DNA of 64,000 bases from Leptospira sp. WS4.C2. GTDB taxonomy: Bacteria > Spirochaetota > Leptospiria > Leptospirales > Leptospiraceae. Shown one piece after another: positions 17,715 through 26,108 of this stretch (its first letter is position 1; every line of letters begins with the position of its first letter). The notes beneath the pieces were generated by a model that was given only the letters and a program-made list of their open reading frames with translations, was not told the origin of the DNA and ran no database searches. The stretch is from assembly GCF_040833985.1 (NCBI RefSeq), contig NZ_CP162139.1, positions 248,001-312,000 of the forward strand. Reading direction: 5' to 3'. The translations under genes and the position numbers were made by a program.

Positions 17715-19654
17715 TATGTAACTCCGCCCATTTCTTCTAGTTCGAGTGTTGCATCCTCCCAACGTTTCGTAAGGAGAGCAACCTCTCTTTTAATATCGTT
17801 ATAAGTGTCCATTTCCAACTGAAAACTTCTGTTTTTAAAGAACTCTGGGTCCTGTAAAAGTTCCTCTTTATCCTTTTTATTTTTTTCCAGTCTTTCTATT
17901 TGGACTTCCAAATCGGAAATTTCTTTCTCTAATTTTTTTCGTTTATTTTTGCTGGCTTGAGGATTGGCTTTTTTTTCCTCAAACTTAGCTTTGCCGACAA
18001 GGTTTTGGGCCGGGGATTCCTTTTCGTCTTCCTTATGGAACTTGAGGTAGTCGTCAAAACTGCAATTTAGGTTTTGTAAAACTCCCCCTGAGAGTTGGAA
18101 GGTGCGGTTACAAAGTCCCTTCATAAAATCGGGGTCGTGGCTGATGATGAGGAGGCTTCCCGGAAAATCGATGAGGGAACGTTTGATGGCTTCCCGAATC
18201 ACAATGTCCAAATGGTTTGTAGGTTCATCTAAAAATAGGCAATTGGTAGGGTGGTTCACAAGAAGTGCTAATCTGAGGCGGCTCTGTTCTCCACCAGACA
18301 AGTGTTTGACGGATTTAAACACCCCGTCTCCCGGAAAGGCAAAATGTCCGAGAAGGGTTCTTGCTTTTTCAGCACTCAGTTCTGGGTATTTTTTGAGTAC
18401 CGTTTCCACAAGATTGAGACTTTCGTCCAAATCTTCACCGTGGGTTTGAGAGAAATATCCCAGTTTGGTTTTTGGGCCATAATAGAGGGAACCGGAATCC
18501 AATTTATGTCTTTCCAAAAGACAACGCATAAGGGTTGATTTTCCGGCACCGTTCGGACCCACTAACGCTACTTTGTCGCCTGCGGAGATTTCAATCTCTG
18601 CCTTTTCAAAGATTGTCTTTTTCACTCCTGTATTTTTATCAGGATAAGAAAAAGAGGCGTTTTCCAATCGAAGGATGATATTACTCGAAGGAACAAATTG
18701 GAATTGGTAGTCTGGTTTTTGGTTCCAGAACGATTCTTCTGGATTGTCCACTCTGTCTCTTTTTTCCAAACGTTTGATCACCGATTGGACTTGCCTTGCT
18801 TTGGTTGCTTGGGCGCGGAATCGTTCTACCCATTCCATTCGGCTCTTAAGATAAGTTTCTTCTTTTTGAAATTGGGCTTTTAGTTGTTCTTGGATTTCAT
18901 TTTTTGCTTCAAAAAATTCTTCCAAACTTCCTTGGAATTCGAAAGTACCATGAGGATTGATTTCAATGATTGTATCAACTGTTTGGTTTAAAAATTCAGG
19001 ATCATGGGTCACAAGAACAAAGGCTTGGTTTTGGGAGACAAGAAAGTCAGCTAACCAAGATTTGGTTTTGTCATCCAAATGGTTTGTTGGTTCATCGAGT
19101 AGTAATAAATTATGTGGGTTGAGTAAGGCAATGGCAAGACCAATGCGGTGGTGGTAACCCGGTGAAAATTCTCTGGTTTTGCGTAGGAAGTCTGCCGTGG
19201 AAAATCCAAGACCCGATAGAATTTTTTTGGCTCTTGCCTCTAGACCGTGTAAGTCGTGTAAGTGGGCAAATTCTTCTAGATCACTTTGTTCGTGAAGGAG
19301 TTCTTCAAAGGCAGGATCTTCATGGTTTATAGTTTCGAATTTGGATTCGATGAGTTTTCGTTTACCATCGTATTCTGCATAGAGTTTGTTTTCATCGAGA
19401 ACTGTATCGATCACCGAAGTTTCGGGACTGAATTCTGGGATTTGTTGGAAAAGAGAAAGGACCGTATTTTTGGAGCGAATGACTTCCCCGGATTCGGGTT
19501 TCATTTTTCCTGCGGCCATTTGGAAGAGGGTGGTTTTCCCAGACCCATTTGGCCCCACAATGGCAACGCGGCATCCCGGTTTGATATGCCAGCTAAATCC
19601 CTCAAAGAGGACTTTGGGGCCGAAGTGTTGGTGGATTTGGATGAATTGGATCAA
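17714..19654 (-). CDS. ABC-F family ATPase (Uup/EttA-like)
   Basis: The 646-residue soluble protein has two ABC domains. Walker A sites are GPNGSGKTT (34-42) and GPNGAGKST (366-374); both domains carry LDEPTNHL-type Walker B motifs. The inter-domain linker is charged (about 235-300), and the last 85 residues are a Lys/Glu-rich coiled coil as in Uup. ABC-F proteins act on the ribosome rather than as transporters; some protect it from antibiotics, others resolve stalling. The start is TTG at 19654, fixed by family alignment (IQFIQIHQHFG). A strong hairpin with a T tract ends nine bases before it. Resistance function cannot be inferred. Confidence 0.9.
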   Translation of the reverse strand: MIQFIQIHQHFGPKVLFEGFSWHIKPGCRVAIVGPNGSGKTTLFQMAAGKMKPESGEVIRSKNTVLSLFQQIPEFSPETSVIDTVLDENKLYAEYDGKRKLIESKFETINHEDPAFEELLHEQSDLEEFAHLHDLHGLEARAKKILSGLGFSTADFLRKTREFSPGYHHRIGLAIALLNPHNLLLLDEPTNHLDDKTKSWLADFLVSQNQAFVLVTHDPEFLNQTVDTIIEINPHGTFEFQGSLEEFFEAKNEIQEQLKAQFQKEETYLKSRMEWVERFRAQATKARQVQSVIKRLEKRDRVDNPEESFWNQKPDYQFQFVPSSNIILRLENASFSYPDKNTGVKKTIFEKAEIEISAGDKVALVGPNGAGKSTLMRCLLERHKLDSGSLYYGPKTKLGYFSQTHGEDLDESLNLVETVLKKYPELSAEKARTLLGHFAFPGDGVFKSVKHLSGGEQSRLRLALLVNHPTNCLFLDEPTNHLDIVIREAIKRSLIDFPGSLLIISHDPDFMKGLCNRTFQLSGGVLQNLNCSFDDYLKFHKEDEKESPAQNLVGKAKFEEKKANPQASKNKRKKLEKEISDLEVQIERLEKNKKDKEELLQDPEFFKNRSFQLEMDTYNDIKREVALLTKRWEDATLELEEMGGVT

Positions 19655-19662
19655 TGCGTGCG

Positions 19663-19683
19663 AAAACCCGCCGATGCGGCGGG
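19663..19683 (-). promoter_or_regulatory. GC-rich hairpin plus T tract immediately before the ABC-F start
   Basis: On the minus strand CCCGCCG, a 3-nt loop and CGGCGGG (19667-19683) form a perfect 7-bp stem followed by TTTT (19663-19666). It follows the small gene at 19697-19864, so it can terminate that transcript. It also occupies the ribosome-binding region of the ABC-F gene, whose only SD-like sequence (GGCGGG) is inside the stem. It is either a plain terminator or an attenuator. Confidence 0.6.
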
Positions 19684-19696
19684 GATTTAGGAAGGA

Positions 19697-19864
19697 CTAA
19701 CCGTTTTTCTTGGCTAGAAGTTCCGCCTTTCTTTCTCGAAGGTGTCTTACATAAAGGCTTGATTCACCATTCATGGTTTCCACAGACTTTTTGATGGCTG
19801 CGTCAATTTCGTCTACCGTCATCTTCGCGATTTTTTTGTTCTTATTTTCTTTTTCTTCTGACAT
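19697..19864 (-). CDS. Small charged protein, 55 residues
   Basis: Reading the reverse complement gives a 55-codon frame from ATG at 19864 to TAG at 19697. The product starts MSEEKENKNKKIAKMT and ends RKAELLAKKNG. GGGG lies about nine bases before the ATG, a good ribosome-binding site. The protein is highly charged, probably helical, with no Cys and no hydrophobic segment. No family is recognised. It sits upstream of the ABC-F gene on the same strand, separated by the hairpin. Codon use is ordinary, which favours a real gene. Confidence 0.6.
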   Translation of the reverse strand: MSEEKENKNKKIAKMTVDEIDAAIKKSVETMNGESSLYVRHLRERKAELLAKKNG

Positions 19865-19974
19865 GGAAGTTTTCCCCTTTTAGGTACGTCACTGAGATTC
19901 TTCCAGGGTTTCTTCGGTAAATGAGACTGCAAGAAAAATAAGACAAAAATACAGACAAGTTCCAAACTGACCGC

Positions 19975-20811
19975 ATGAAACGCCTCCGACGATTTTTCAG
20001 TGAAGTGTACTTGTACGATGTCCATGGCCTTGCTTCGGAACTTTCGTTTACCTTCCTTTTGACTCTGTTTCCACTCCTTGTAGTTTTTGTGACCCTGCTT
20101 GGGCTTTTGCAAGATCCAAGAACCATCAATTTGATGACAGACCAAATCGGAAAATTTTTGCCCGCACCCATTTTCCAACCTATAGACAAAAGTGTCGAGA
20201 ATCTAACAAAGGTTAAAAGTTACAATGTGATCGCTGTAAGCATCGCGATTTCGTTTTTTTCTAGTTTGACTATCTTTGGAACTATCTCTAAAGCACTTAG
20301 GTTTATTTCTCGGGATGAAACCAAGGTTGGTTTTATTGCTTCGCAGTGGATTAACTTTCGATTGCTTGTGATCTCTCTTTTACTGCTTGTTTTGTATTTT
20401 TATCTGACATTTGGACTGGTTGCGACAGAACGGTTTTTGTTTCAAAAATTTCGGTTTGGATTTTTTAGATCCAATCCCTATTTATCAGTCTCTCTCATCA
20501 CTTTGCCATACTGTGTCGGACTCTTTACATTCTATTATGCTTATATTACGAAAGCAAAAACTACTTTGAAAGAAAATTTACCTGGTGCGATTTTAGCATC
20601 ACTCCTTGTCCTGGGAATGAGTTTTGGATTCCAATGGTATCTTAAAATGAAAAACGTAGGTGTGAACTATTCCTTAGCCTATGATTTGATTTCCAAAATG
20701 GTAGTACTGATGTTGTATACCTATATCAACTCAACCTTTTTTATTTGGGGATTTTTATGGAACCAAGTCCTTGCGGATGATCGAATTAAAAAAACTCAGT
20801 CTAAGAAATAA
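19975..20811 (+). CDS. YihY/BrkB-family inner-membrane protein
   Basis: The 278-residue protein has about six membrane helices. It matches the YihY/UPF0761 pattern with an early DVHGLASELSFTFLLTLFPLL segment (residues 14-34; key residues are the acidic/His start and the polar E-L-S-F in the first helix). The family was once called RNase BN in error; its true role is unknown, perhaps lipid or solute movement. The last 16 bases overlap the convergent hypothetical gene. A divergent small gene lies 110 bp upstream. Confidence 0.85.
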   Translation: MKRLRRFFSEVYLYDVHGLASELSFTFLLTLFPLLVVFVTLLGLLQDPRTINLMTDQIGKFLPAPIFQPIDKSVENLTKVKSYNVIAVSIAISFFSSLTIFGTISKALRFISRDETKVGFIASQWINFRLLVISLLLLVLYFYLTFGLVATERFLFQKFRFGFFRSNPYLSVSLITLPYCVGLFTFYYAYITKAKTTLKENLPGAILASLLVLGMSFGFQWYLKMKNVGVNYSLAYDLISKMVVLMLYTYINSTFFIWGFLWNQVLADDRIKKTQSKK

Positions 20812-21209
20812 TCGGGCTCTAAGATCCTCGGACAAAAAGAAATAATGATTCCGAAATAGTGACGTGCTAAAGAATGGAATAGCCATTCCCCACCGGAGGA
20901 AAGGATATCATCGGCATCAAGGCCAGTGTATCCTTTTTTATGAAACAACTGGTCAAGGCTCCAGTTTTCTTCTCCAGGAATCACTTGGACTTTAAGATGT
21001 GCATAAAACTTATTCTCTAAACGATGATAACGAAATACTAAGGCTCTTCCACCTAACGGATTTCTGATGGTAAAGGTAAGCCAAGAGGGAAAGTCATTCT
21101 CCGGTTCAGAACTCAAGTGGTAGAGTTCCCAACCGACATCCTTAGCATTTCCAAAAAATTCTTGAAAGCTGGAAGTAAAAGCGGATTGGTATTCGGCTGT
21201 GATCCCCAT
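20796..21209 (-). CDS. Hypothetical soluble protein
   Basis: The 137-residue protein has no signal peptide, membrane segment or recognised motif. It contains several Trp and aromatic residues, a central strand-rich part (WLTFTIRNPLGGRALVF, about 43-59) and a C-terminal helix. The 3' end overlaps YihY on the opposite strand by 16 bases. ORF length, ATG start and ordinary composition support a real gene; the function is not known. Confidence 0.7.
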   Translation of the reverse strand: MGITAEYQSAFTSSFQEFFGNAKDVGWELYHLSSEPENDFPSWLTFTIRNPLGGRALVFRYHRLENKFYAHLKVQVIPGEENWSLDQLFHKKGYTGLDADDILSSGGEWLFHSLARHYFGIIISFCPRILEPDYFLD

Positions 21210-21361
21210 TTGTTTTTGATAGAAATAGAACCCCAGATTTAAGGCAAATTTTATCTGAATTTTCCTTATAAAGTTTTGAATTGTTTTTTGGAAAAGAAAA
21301 GGAAATTCAGGTTTCCCTATGAATGAGATTCGTTAGGATGGGGACTTGAGGTTTGTAACCT

Positions 21362-21802
21362 ATGATTGAAACCATCAATATCAATTGGCCGAGCGGAGCC
21401 ATCGATCCCGTCATCCATTGCCCGGCTTGCGGTAGTCTTGTTCTTAGTCCTTTAGAAGAAGAAGGACCCGGTTGCCACCACATTCAATTTATCATTGATA
21501 GTGAATCTGGCGAATTTAACTACATCACAGAACCCTTCGATGAATTTTTAAAAGAATTTCGCAAACCCGAAGTAGAAGGCTTTGATGAGTGGGATGCCAC
21601 AGAAGGTTTTTTAGAAGAAGCAGAATCCAATACGTTCTATGTAATGAATTTAATTTTACCTAGTAATGTTTCGATTGAGGATGATCCTGTTTGTTTACGC
21701 ATTGGATTCGAATTATTTTTTTCAGAAGACCAAGAAGAATTGTACGAAGAATTAGAAAGAAGACATGACGAGGAAGGGTTACATGACCACAGCCAAAACT
21801 AA
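21362..21802 (+). CDS. Acidic protein with CPxCG zinc motif
   Basis: The 146-residue protein has HCPACGS at residues 19-25 and GCHHIQF at 37-43, so Cys20, Cys23, Cys38 and a nearby His could bind one metal ion. The rest is strongly acidic, especially the C-terminal 30 residues (repeated Glu and Asp, ending HDHSQN). No family name could be fixed. The last 20 bases overlap the following lipoprotein gene. There is no export signal, so it is probably cytoplasmic. Confidence 0.75.
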   Translation: MIETININWPSGAIDPVIHCPACGSLVLSPLEEEGPGCHHIQFIIDSESGEFNYITEPFDEFLKEFRKPEVEGFDEWDATEGFLEEAESNTFYVMNLILPSNVSIEDDPVCLRIGFELFFSEDQEELYEELERRHDEEGLHDHSQN

Positions 21803-22355
21803 AGTATCACCTATTACTGTAATAATAGGTGTACTTTTTATTTTTACCAATTGTTTGATCAGTTATAAGGACCATCCGAAAATTCTTCCCCTTCCTTCCG
21901 AAGAAAAGACAAACGATACAAATTTTGTTTATGCGCTTCCTACATTTCCTCAAATGAATTTGGGGGGAAGAGAAGCTCTCAAGAATTATTTTCAAAACAA
22001 AACTCGTTTTAAAAACACAGTGGAAGGTGTGGATGTTCCGAAATCCGGGTATTTGGTGAATGTAAAAGTAAATTATCGCTCTCCTTCACCAGAAGCAACT
22101 GTCTTTCTTGGGATTTCTACTCTTACCGCCACATTACTACCTGCTTGGTCCACACAAGATGGTTACGATGTACAGTACCTTCTCTATAAAGATGGAAAGA
22201 AGGTAGGAACGTATGACTATCATATCTTTAGAAATTATGCGCAGTGGCTTTTATTCATTCCTATTTCTTGGTACAACTTTGAAACAGCTACGGAACGAGA
22301 AGTTTTTGAAAGAACTACGCATAAATTCTTTGAGGACGCCAAGGACCATTTTTAA
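21783..22355 (+). CDS. Predicted lipoprotein of unknown function
   Basis: The 190-residue product begins with a short basic region, a hydrophobic stretch (about 9-21) and a lipobox-like FTNC with Cys24, so it is probably lipidated and exported. The ATG at 21783 was chosen over an upstream in-frame Met because GGAAGGG lies about five bases before it and it gives a normal signal peptide. The mature part has a central hydrophobic segment (FLGISTLTATLLP, near residues 110-122) and a Trp/Tyr-rich end. It overlaps the CPxCG gene by 20 bases, suggesting co-expression. Confidence 0.75.
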   Translation: MTTAKTKVSPITVIIGVLFIFTNCLISYKDHPKILPLPSEEKTNDTNFVYALPTFPQMNLGGREALKNYFQNKTRFKNTVEGVDVPKSGYLVNVKVNYRSPSPEATVFLGISTLTATLLPAWSTQDGYDVQYLLYKDGKKVGTYDYHIFRNYAQWLLFIPISWYNFETATEREVFERTTHKFFEDAKDHF

Positions 22356-22360
22356 AACCT

Positions 22361-23284
22361 TTGGACTTTAACTTCCAAATTTATCATGATTTTGTTTGGG
22401 GATTCTGGCCTGGGATCATTGTAGTATTTGGAGTTGGGTTCTTTGTTGGGTATTTAGCTTCTTTTTTAGGATTGGGGGGAGGGTTTATTTACACTCCCTT
22501 TTTCCATAGTTTCTTCCATCTAACCGCTGTCCAAGCCGTTGCCGTTTCTTTAGCGCAGATGCCGGTCTCGGCTCTTTCTGCCCTTGTTGTGTATCACAAA
22601 AAAAATAAAATTCGTTGGAAACAAGGTTTCCTATTACTTTGTACTTCGATTCCTGTGGCTCAGTACACAGCCTATAAATTTGGAAGGTTTGAAGATACGG
22701 AGTTCGGCAAACAGTTGTATTACGGAATTCCTTTGTCAGAATTCATTTATCTCATTGTGTTTACATTTTTTTTGGGAATCCTTGCGATTTATAATTTGAT
22801 TACAGCCTTAAAGAGAAGAAGAAAATACTACCAAACTCTGGAAGTGCAGTCTGAAAATTCGCATTCAGCTCTGCCAGTAAACGAGAGTGAGGTGGACAAC
22901 TTTTCCTATTCAGGCAAATCAGTTTCGGTTGTATTGATTACAGGTATTTTTTTTGGTTTGTTTTCTACCCTATTTGGGATTGGCGGCGGATTCCTTGCTG
23001 TCCCTCTCTTTGTTTACTACTTTCGTATGAGTCCCGTGGAAGCAGTTGCCACTTCCTTTTTAGGAATTTTTCTCACTTCGTTTGGAACGAGTGTATTATT
23101 TTTTATGCAAGGAAAGTTGCATTTGGAACTTGCCCTTGTGGGAAGTTTTGGTGGGATCTTCGGTGCGAGGATTGGTTCAGGTAAGGCAGTGGATGCAAAA
23201 CCTTATAGCATCTTACTTGTCACAGCTATCTTTCAATTTTTGGTAGTGATCTGGTATGTGCTCGGAAAACTTCCAAAATTCTAA
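22361..23284 (+). CDS. TauE/SafE-family anion exporter or permease
   Basis: The 307-residue protein has about eight membrane helices in two related halves. Each half starts with a glycine-rich helix: LGLGGGFIYTP near residue 36 and FGIGGGFLAVP near residue 207. This duplicated motif defines the TauE/SafE (DUF81) family, whose members move sulfite, sulfoacetate or similar organic anions. The TTG start at 22361 has only a weak upstream signal (AGGACC), but the frame upstream is closed soon and family proteins start here. The substrate is unknown. It lies five bases after the lipoprotein gene. Confidence 0.85.
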   Translation: MDFNFQIYHDFVWGFWPGIIVVFGVGFFVGYLASFLGLGGGFIYTPFFHSFFHLTAVQAVAVSLAQMPVSALSALVVYHKKNKIRWKQGFLLLCTSIPVAQYTAYKFGRFEDTEFGKQLYYGIPLSEFIYLIVFTFFLGILAIYNLITALKRRRKYYQTLEVQSENSHSALPVNESEVDNFSYSGKSVSVVLITGIFFGLFSTLFGIGGGFLAVPLFVYYFRMSPVEAVATSFLGIFLTSFGTSVLFFMQGKLHLELALVGSFGGIFGARIGSGKAVDAKPYSILLVTAIFQFLVVIWYVLGKLPKF

Positions 23285-23334
23285 TTTTCAAATTTCGTTT
23301 TTATCTTTAGATTTCGTCTAAATCGAGTAACGGT

Positions 23335-24138
23335 ATGATGAAATTCAAATTTCCCGAAGACCAACTTGTTAACACTCCCGAAGGGAAAGTGCCAAAATTG
23401 TACAGTTGTGCGGAATGTCGCAGCGGTGCGGGCCTTGACTTTTCTTTTACGATGGCTTTCCAACCCATCGTGGACTGGAACCAAAAAACGGTTTATTCTC
23501 ATGAGGCATTGGTTCGAGGAAATTCAGGAGAATCTGCATATTCGATTCTTTCTAAGGTAAATGCAACTAACAGGTATCAGTTTGACCAGGCCTGTCGGAT
23601 CAAGGCGATCCAACTCGCAAGCCAGATCCAAATACCCTCTTATTTAAATATTAATTTTTTACCCAATGCCATTTACCAACCGGAAACTTGTATTCGTACA
23701 ACCTTAGAAGCAAGTCGTGAATTTCAATTTCCACTCAACCGATTGGTGTTTGAGTTAACCGAAGGGGAAGAAGTACAAGACCACGACCATATCATAAAAA
23801 TCTTTAAAGCATACAAACAGTATGGTTTTTTAACTGCGATAGATGATTTTGGTTCTGGTTATTCGGGACTCAACCTACTTGCAAAATTCCAACCTGATCT
23901 CATCAAATTAGATATGGAATTGATTCGAAACATTCATCTGAATCCTGTGGCCCAAAAATTAACGAATGCAATCGCGGGAGTTTGTCGTGAAATTGGCATT
24001 GCCGTCATTGCAGAGGGAGTAGAAACCCTTGAGGAATTAAAAGTTTTGGTAGATATGGGAATCCATCTCTACCAAGGGTATTTGTTTTCCAAACCTGCTT
24101 TTGAGTCTGCAGGTGTTGTTCATTTTCCTAATCTCTAA
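23335..24138 (+). CDS. EAL-domain c-di-GMP phosphodiesterase
   Basis: The 267-residue protein is essentially one EAL domain. The catalytic set looks complete: EAL at 57-59, Asn in NINF (about 105-107), Glu in ELTE (140-143), the metal pair Asp170-Asp171 in DDFGSGY, Lys in IKLD, Glu227/Glu230 in AEGVE, and Gln in QGYLFS. A short N-terminal segment has CAEC (25-28), a possible metal or redox site. It should hydrolyse c-di-GMP to pGpG. With no sensor domain, regulation may come through the CxxC segment. The 3' end overlaps the convergent nitroreductase-like gene by four bases. Confidence 0.9.
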   Translation: MMKFKFPEDQLVNTPEGKVPKLYSCAECRSGAGLDFSFTMAFQPIVDWNQKTVYSHEALVRGNSGESAYSILSKVNATNRYQFDQACRIKAIQLASQIQIPSYLNINFLPNAIYQPETCIRTTLEASREFQFPLNRLVFELTEGEEVQDHDHIIKIFKAYKQYGFLTAIDDFGSGYSGLNLLAKFQPDLIKLDMELIRNIHLNPVAQKLTNAIAGVCREIGIAVIAEGVETLEELKVLVDMGIHLYQGYLFSKPAFESAGVVHFPNL

Positions 24139-25319
24139 ATTAAAAAACTTTCGATGTCTCGTCTTGGAGAATCATAATCATAAGAACTTCTTCCCATTCG
24201 GGCAATCAATTGGATTTGTTCTTTTGGTTTTAATCCAAGTATCGTTTTTAGTTGTTTGGTGAAGATTCGACTTTCTGGATAATCTTCGACAGCTTGGTTC
24301 ATGGTATGGAAGGCAATGTTACGCACAGCACAGGCCAATGTTAGGCGCATAAAATCCCTACCCGTTTCTATCCAAGTACGTTCTTCATCGGATCCTTCTG
24401 TGATAAAGAAAACCAATGCTTTGGAAGAATACACTTGGTTCTGGAACATTTGGATTCCCGCTTCTTTGGCAGATTCGGAATGCCAAGCATCCTTCGATAA
24501 ATCCACGAAGAATGTTTTGGCTAACCAGAGTTTGATTCCCGAAAGTCCATTTCCTTCTAGGGTGAGTCCATCTCGTTTCTTGTAGATGTCCTCTTTGGAA
24601 ACACGAAACCACTTTCGATTTAACTCATTGGATGCAGCGCGATTTGTTTCCATAGCAAAGGCAGAATCGAGTAGAGGAAGAATCGATTCTAAAATTTTAG
24701 GATCATTGAGAAAGAGTAATTTATGTTTGGATGGACCTGTTAACATTTTTAGGTCAGCAATCTCTTCCTCAGTAATCATTGGGCCCGAGTAAACGGACCG
24801 ATTCATTCGGCGGTTGGGAAGACCGGAAAATAAAAAGTCATGAACACATTTGGATTTGGGAGAAATTTCAAATTTGGCAACGGGGTTTAGGGGAAAGGTT
24901 TGGGAGCTAGGTTTTCCTTTGGGGAAGTAAGTAATTTTCGTATCAAACATAAGTTTATCGGCCGTTAGATGAGCTAACTCTAAAAAAGCCCCTTGGGTAT
25001 GAAAGAATTGGCGATTTAGGGAATCAATTTCCTGGAGTTGTTTTTCTCCATCCCCAAAAAGTAAAAATTCCGAATCCGATACCCGCTTGATTTTCCATGG
25101 TTGGGAATTATGAGAATTGGGAGCGAGGAGAGCTGTGATGAGAATTTGGTCTAAGGGTTTGGTAAAACCTAAAGATTCGGCATACCCGAGGGGGTCTTTC
25201 CTGTGAAGGGTCGCATCCCCAGACGAATAGGCATACAATTCACTTTGTATTGTGGACAGGGAAACCAAGGCACCGGAGGCAAAACTGTTAAATAGAAATC
25301 TTTTTCTTGTGAGCTTCAT
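24135..25319 (-). CDS. Acg-like nitroreductase-fold protein, probably exported
   Basis: The 394-residue protein has APNSHNSQPWKI at 66-77, the FMN-phosphate loop of the nitroreductase superfamily, and MNRSVY plus a late second domain as in Acg-type proteins. The N-terminus (basic LTRKRF, then a hydrophobic run to about residue 22) resembles a signal or Tat-like peptide with a single Arg pair variant, so it may be exported. Acg-like members bind flavin but often lack enzyme activity. The substrate is unknown. The ATG is divergent from the DsbA-family gene (52 bp). Confidence 0.75.
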   Translation of the reverse strand: MKLTRKRFLFNSFASGALVSLSTIQSELYAYSSGDATLHRKDPLGYAESLGFTKPLDQILITALLAPNSHNSQPWKIKRVSDSEFLLFGDGEKQLQEIDSLNRQFFHTQGAFLELAHLTADKLMFDTKITYFPKGKPSSQTFPLNPVAKFEISPKSKCVHDFLFSGLPNRRMNRSVYSGPMITEEEIADLKMLTGPSKHKLLFLNDPKILESILPLLDSAFAMETNRAASNELNRKWFRVSKEDIYKKRDGLTLEGNGLSGIKLWLAKTFFVDLSKDAWHSESAKEAGIQMFQNQVYSSKALVFFITEGSDEERTWIETGRDFMRLTLACAVRNIAFHTMNQAVEDYPESRIFTKQLKTILGLKPKEQIQLIARMGRSSYDYDSPRRDIESFLI

Positions 25320-25371
25320 AATTTTCCCATTTCTGGATTTAGACCTTAATTGAAAGGGAGTCTAACCTTAA

Positions 25372-26046
25372 ATGTCAACCAACTCTGAACCTTTTTCCAT
25401 TGATATCGTATCCGATGTAGCTTGCCCTTGGTGTTATGTAGGAAAAAAGAAACTGGAGTTGGCTCTCCAAACAGTAGGAGATAAAATCGATCCACAGGTT
25501 CGATGGAGGCCTTTTCAATTGTCTCCCGAAATTCCAGAAGCCGGAATTGATTATAAAGAACACCTAACACAGAAATTTGGAAGTTTAGACCGGTTGGATG
25601 GAGCTTGGCAAAGGTTAACTCAAATTGGAAAGGATGTTGGTATTTCCTTTCAGTTCGATGCCATTCCTAAGGCTACGAACACATTGGTGTTACATGCACT
25701 GGTAGCTGGACTTTCTACCTTAGAAGAACAAGCGAAGTTGGTGGATTTGTTTTTTTCTGCTAACTTTACCGAGGGAAAAGATCTCACGGACAAAGAAATG
25801 ATTTGGAAGGTAGCCGAACCAGTTTATAAAGATCGTATTAAGTTTGATGCAGTATTTACAGATCCAGAACTCAAAGAAAATATCCGACAAGAAATTTCCT
25901 ACTACCACCAAAATGGAATTAGCGGAGTTCCGTATTTTATCGTCGGGGGAAAGTATGCCGTGAGTGGAGCTCAAGACACTTCGGTTTTTGTAGAAGTGAT
26001 TGAAACTGTATTAAAAGAACGCGAATCAGAAAAACATAGCCAATAG
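25372..26046 (+). CDS. DsbA-family oxidoreductase (FrnE-like)
   Basis: The 224-residue thioredoxin-fold protein has the active site CPWC at 18-21 (VACPWCYVGKKK) and the cis-Pro loop GVPYF near 183-187, with the large helical insert expected of the family. No signal peptide is seen, so it acts in the cytoplasm, unlike periplasmic DsbA. FrnE/HCCA-isomerase-like proteins reduce or isomerise disulfides, or act on 2-hydroxychromene-carboxylate. The CPWC motif favours a thiol role. It stands alone between the divergent nitroreductase-like gene and the RND gene. Confidence 0.85.
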   Translation: MSTNSEPFSIDIVSDVACPWCYVGKKKLELALQTVGDKIDPQVRWRPFQLSPEIPEAGIDYKEHLTQKFGSLDRLDGAWQRLTQIGKDVGISFQFDAIPKATNTLVLHALVAGLSTLEEQAKLVDLFFSANFTEGKDLTDKEMIWKVAEPVYKDRIKFDAVFTDPELKENIRQEISYYHQNGISGVPYFIVGGKYAVSGAQDTSVFVEVIETVLKERESEKHSQ

Positions 26047-26108
26047 ATTCCCATTTCATCTTGACCAGGCATTCAAGATCATTAGGTTGATTAAATCGAA
26101 TTATATTT

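Noticed and set aside
19819..20178. Overlapping minus-strand frames of 115-119 codons
   Set aside because: They are antisense to the YihY membrane gene and are Lys/Ser-rich with no domain; typical shadow composition.
20796..20811. Overlap of convergent genes as a toxin-antitoxin or antisense device
   Set aside because: A 16-bp overlap of convergent 3' ends is common in compact genomes and neither protein resembles a toxin.
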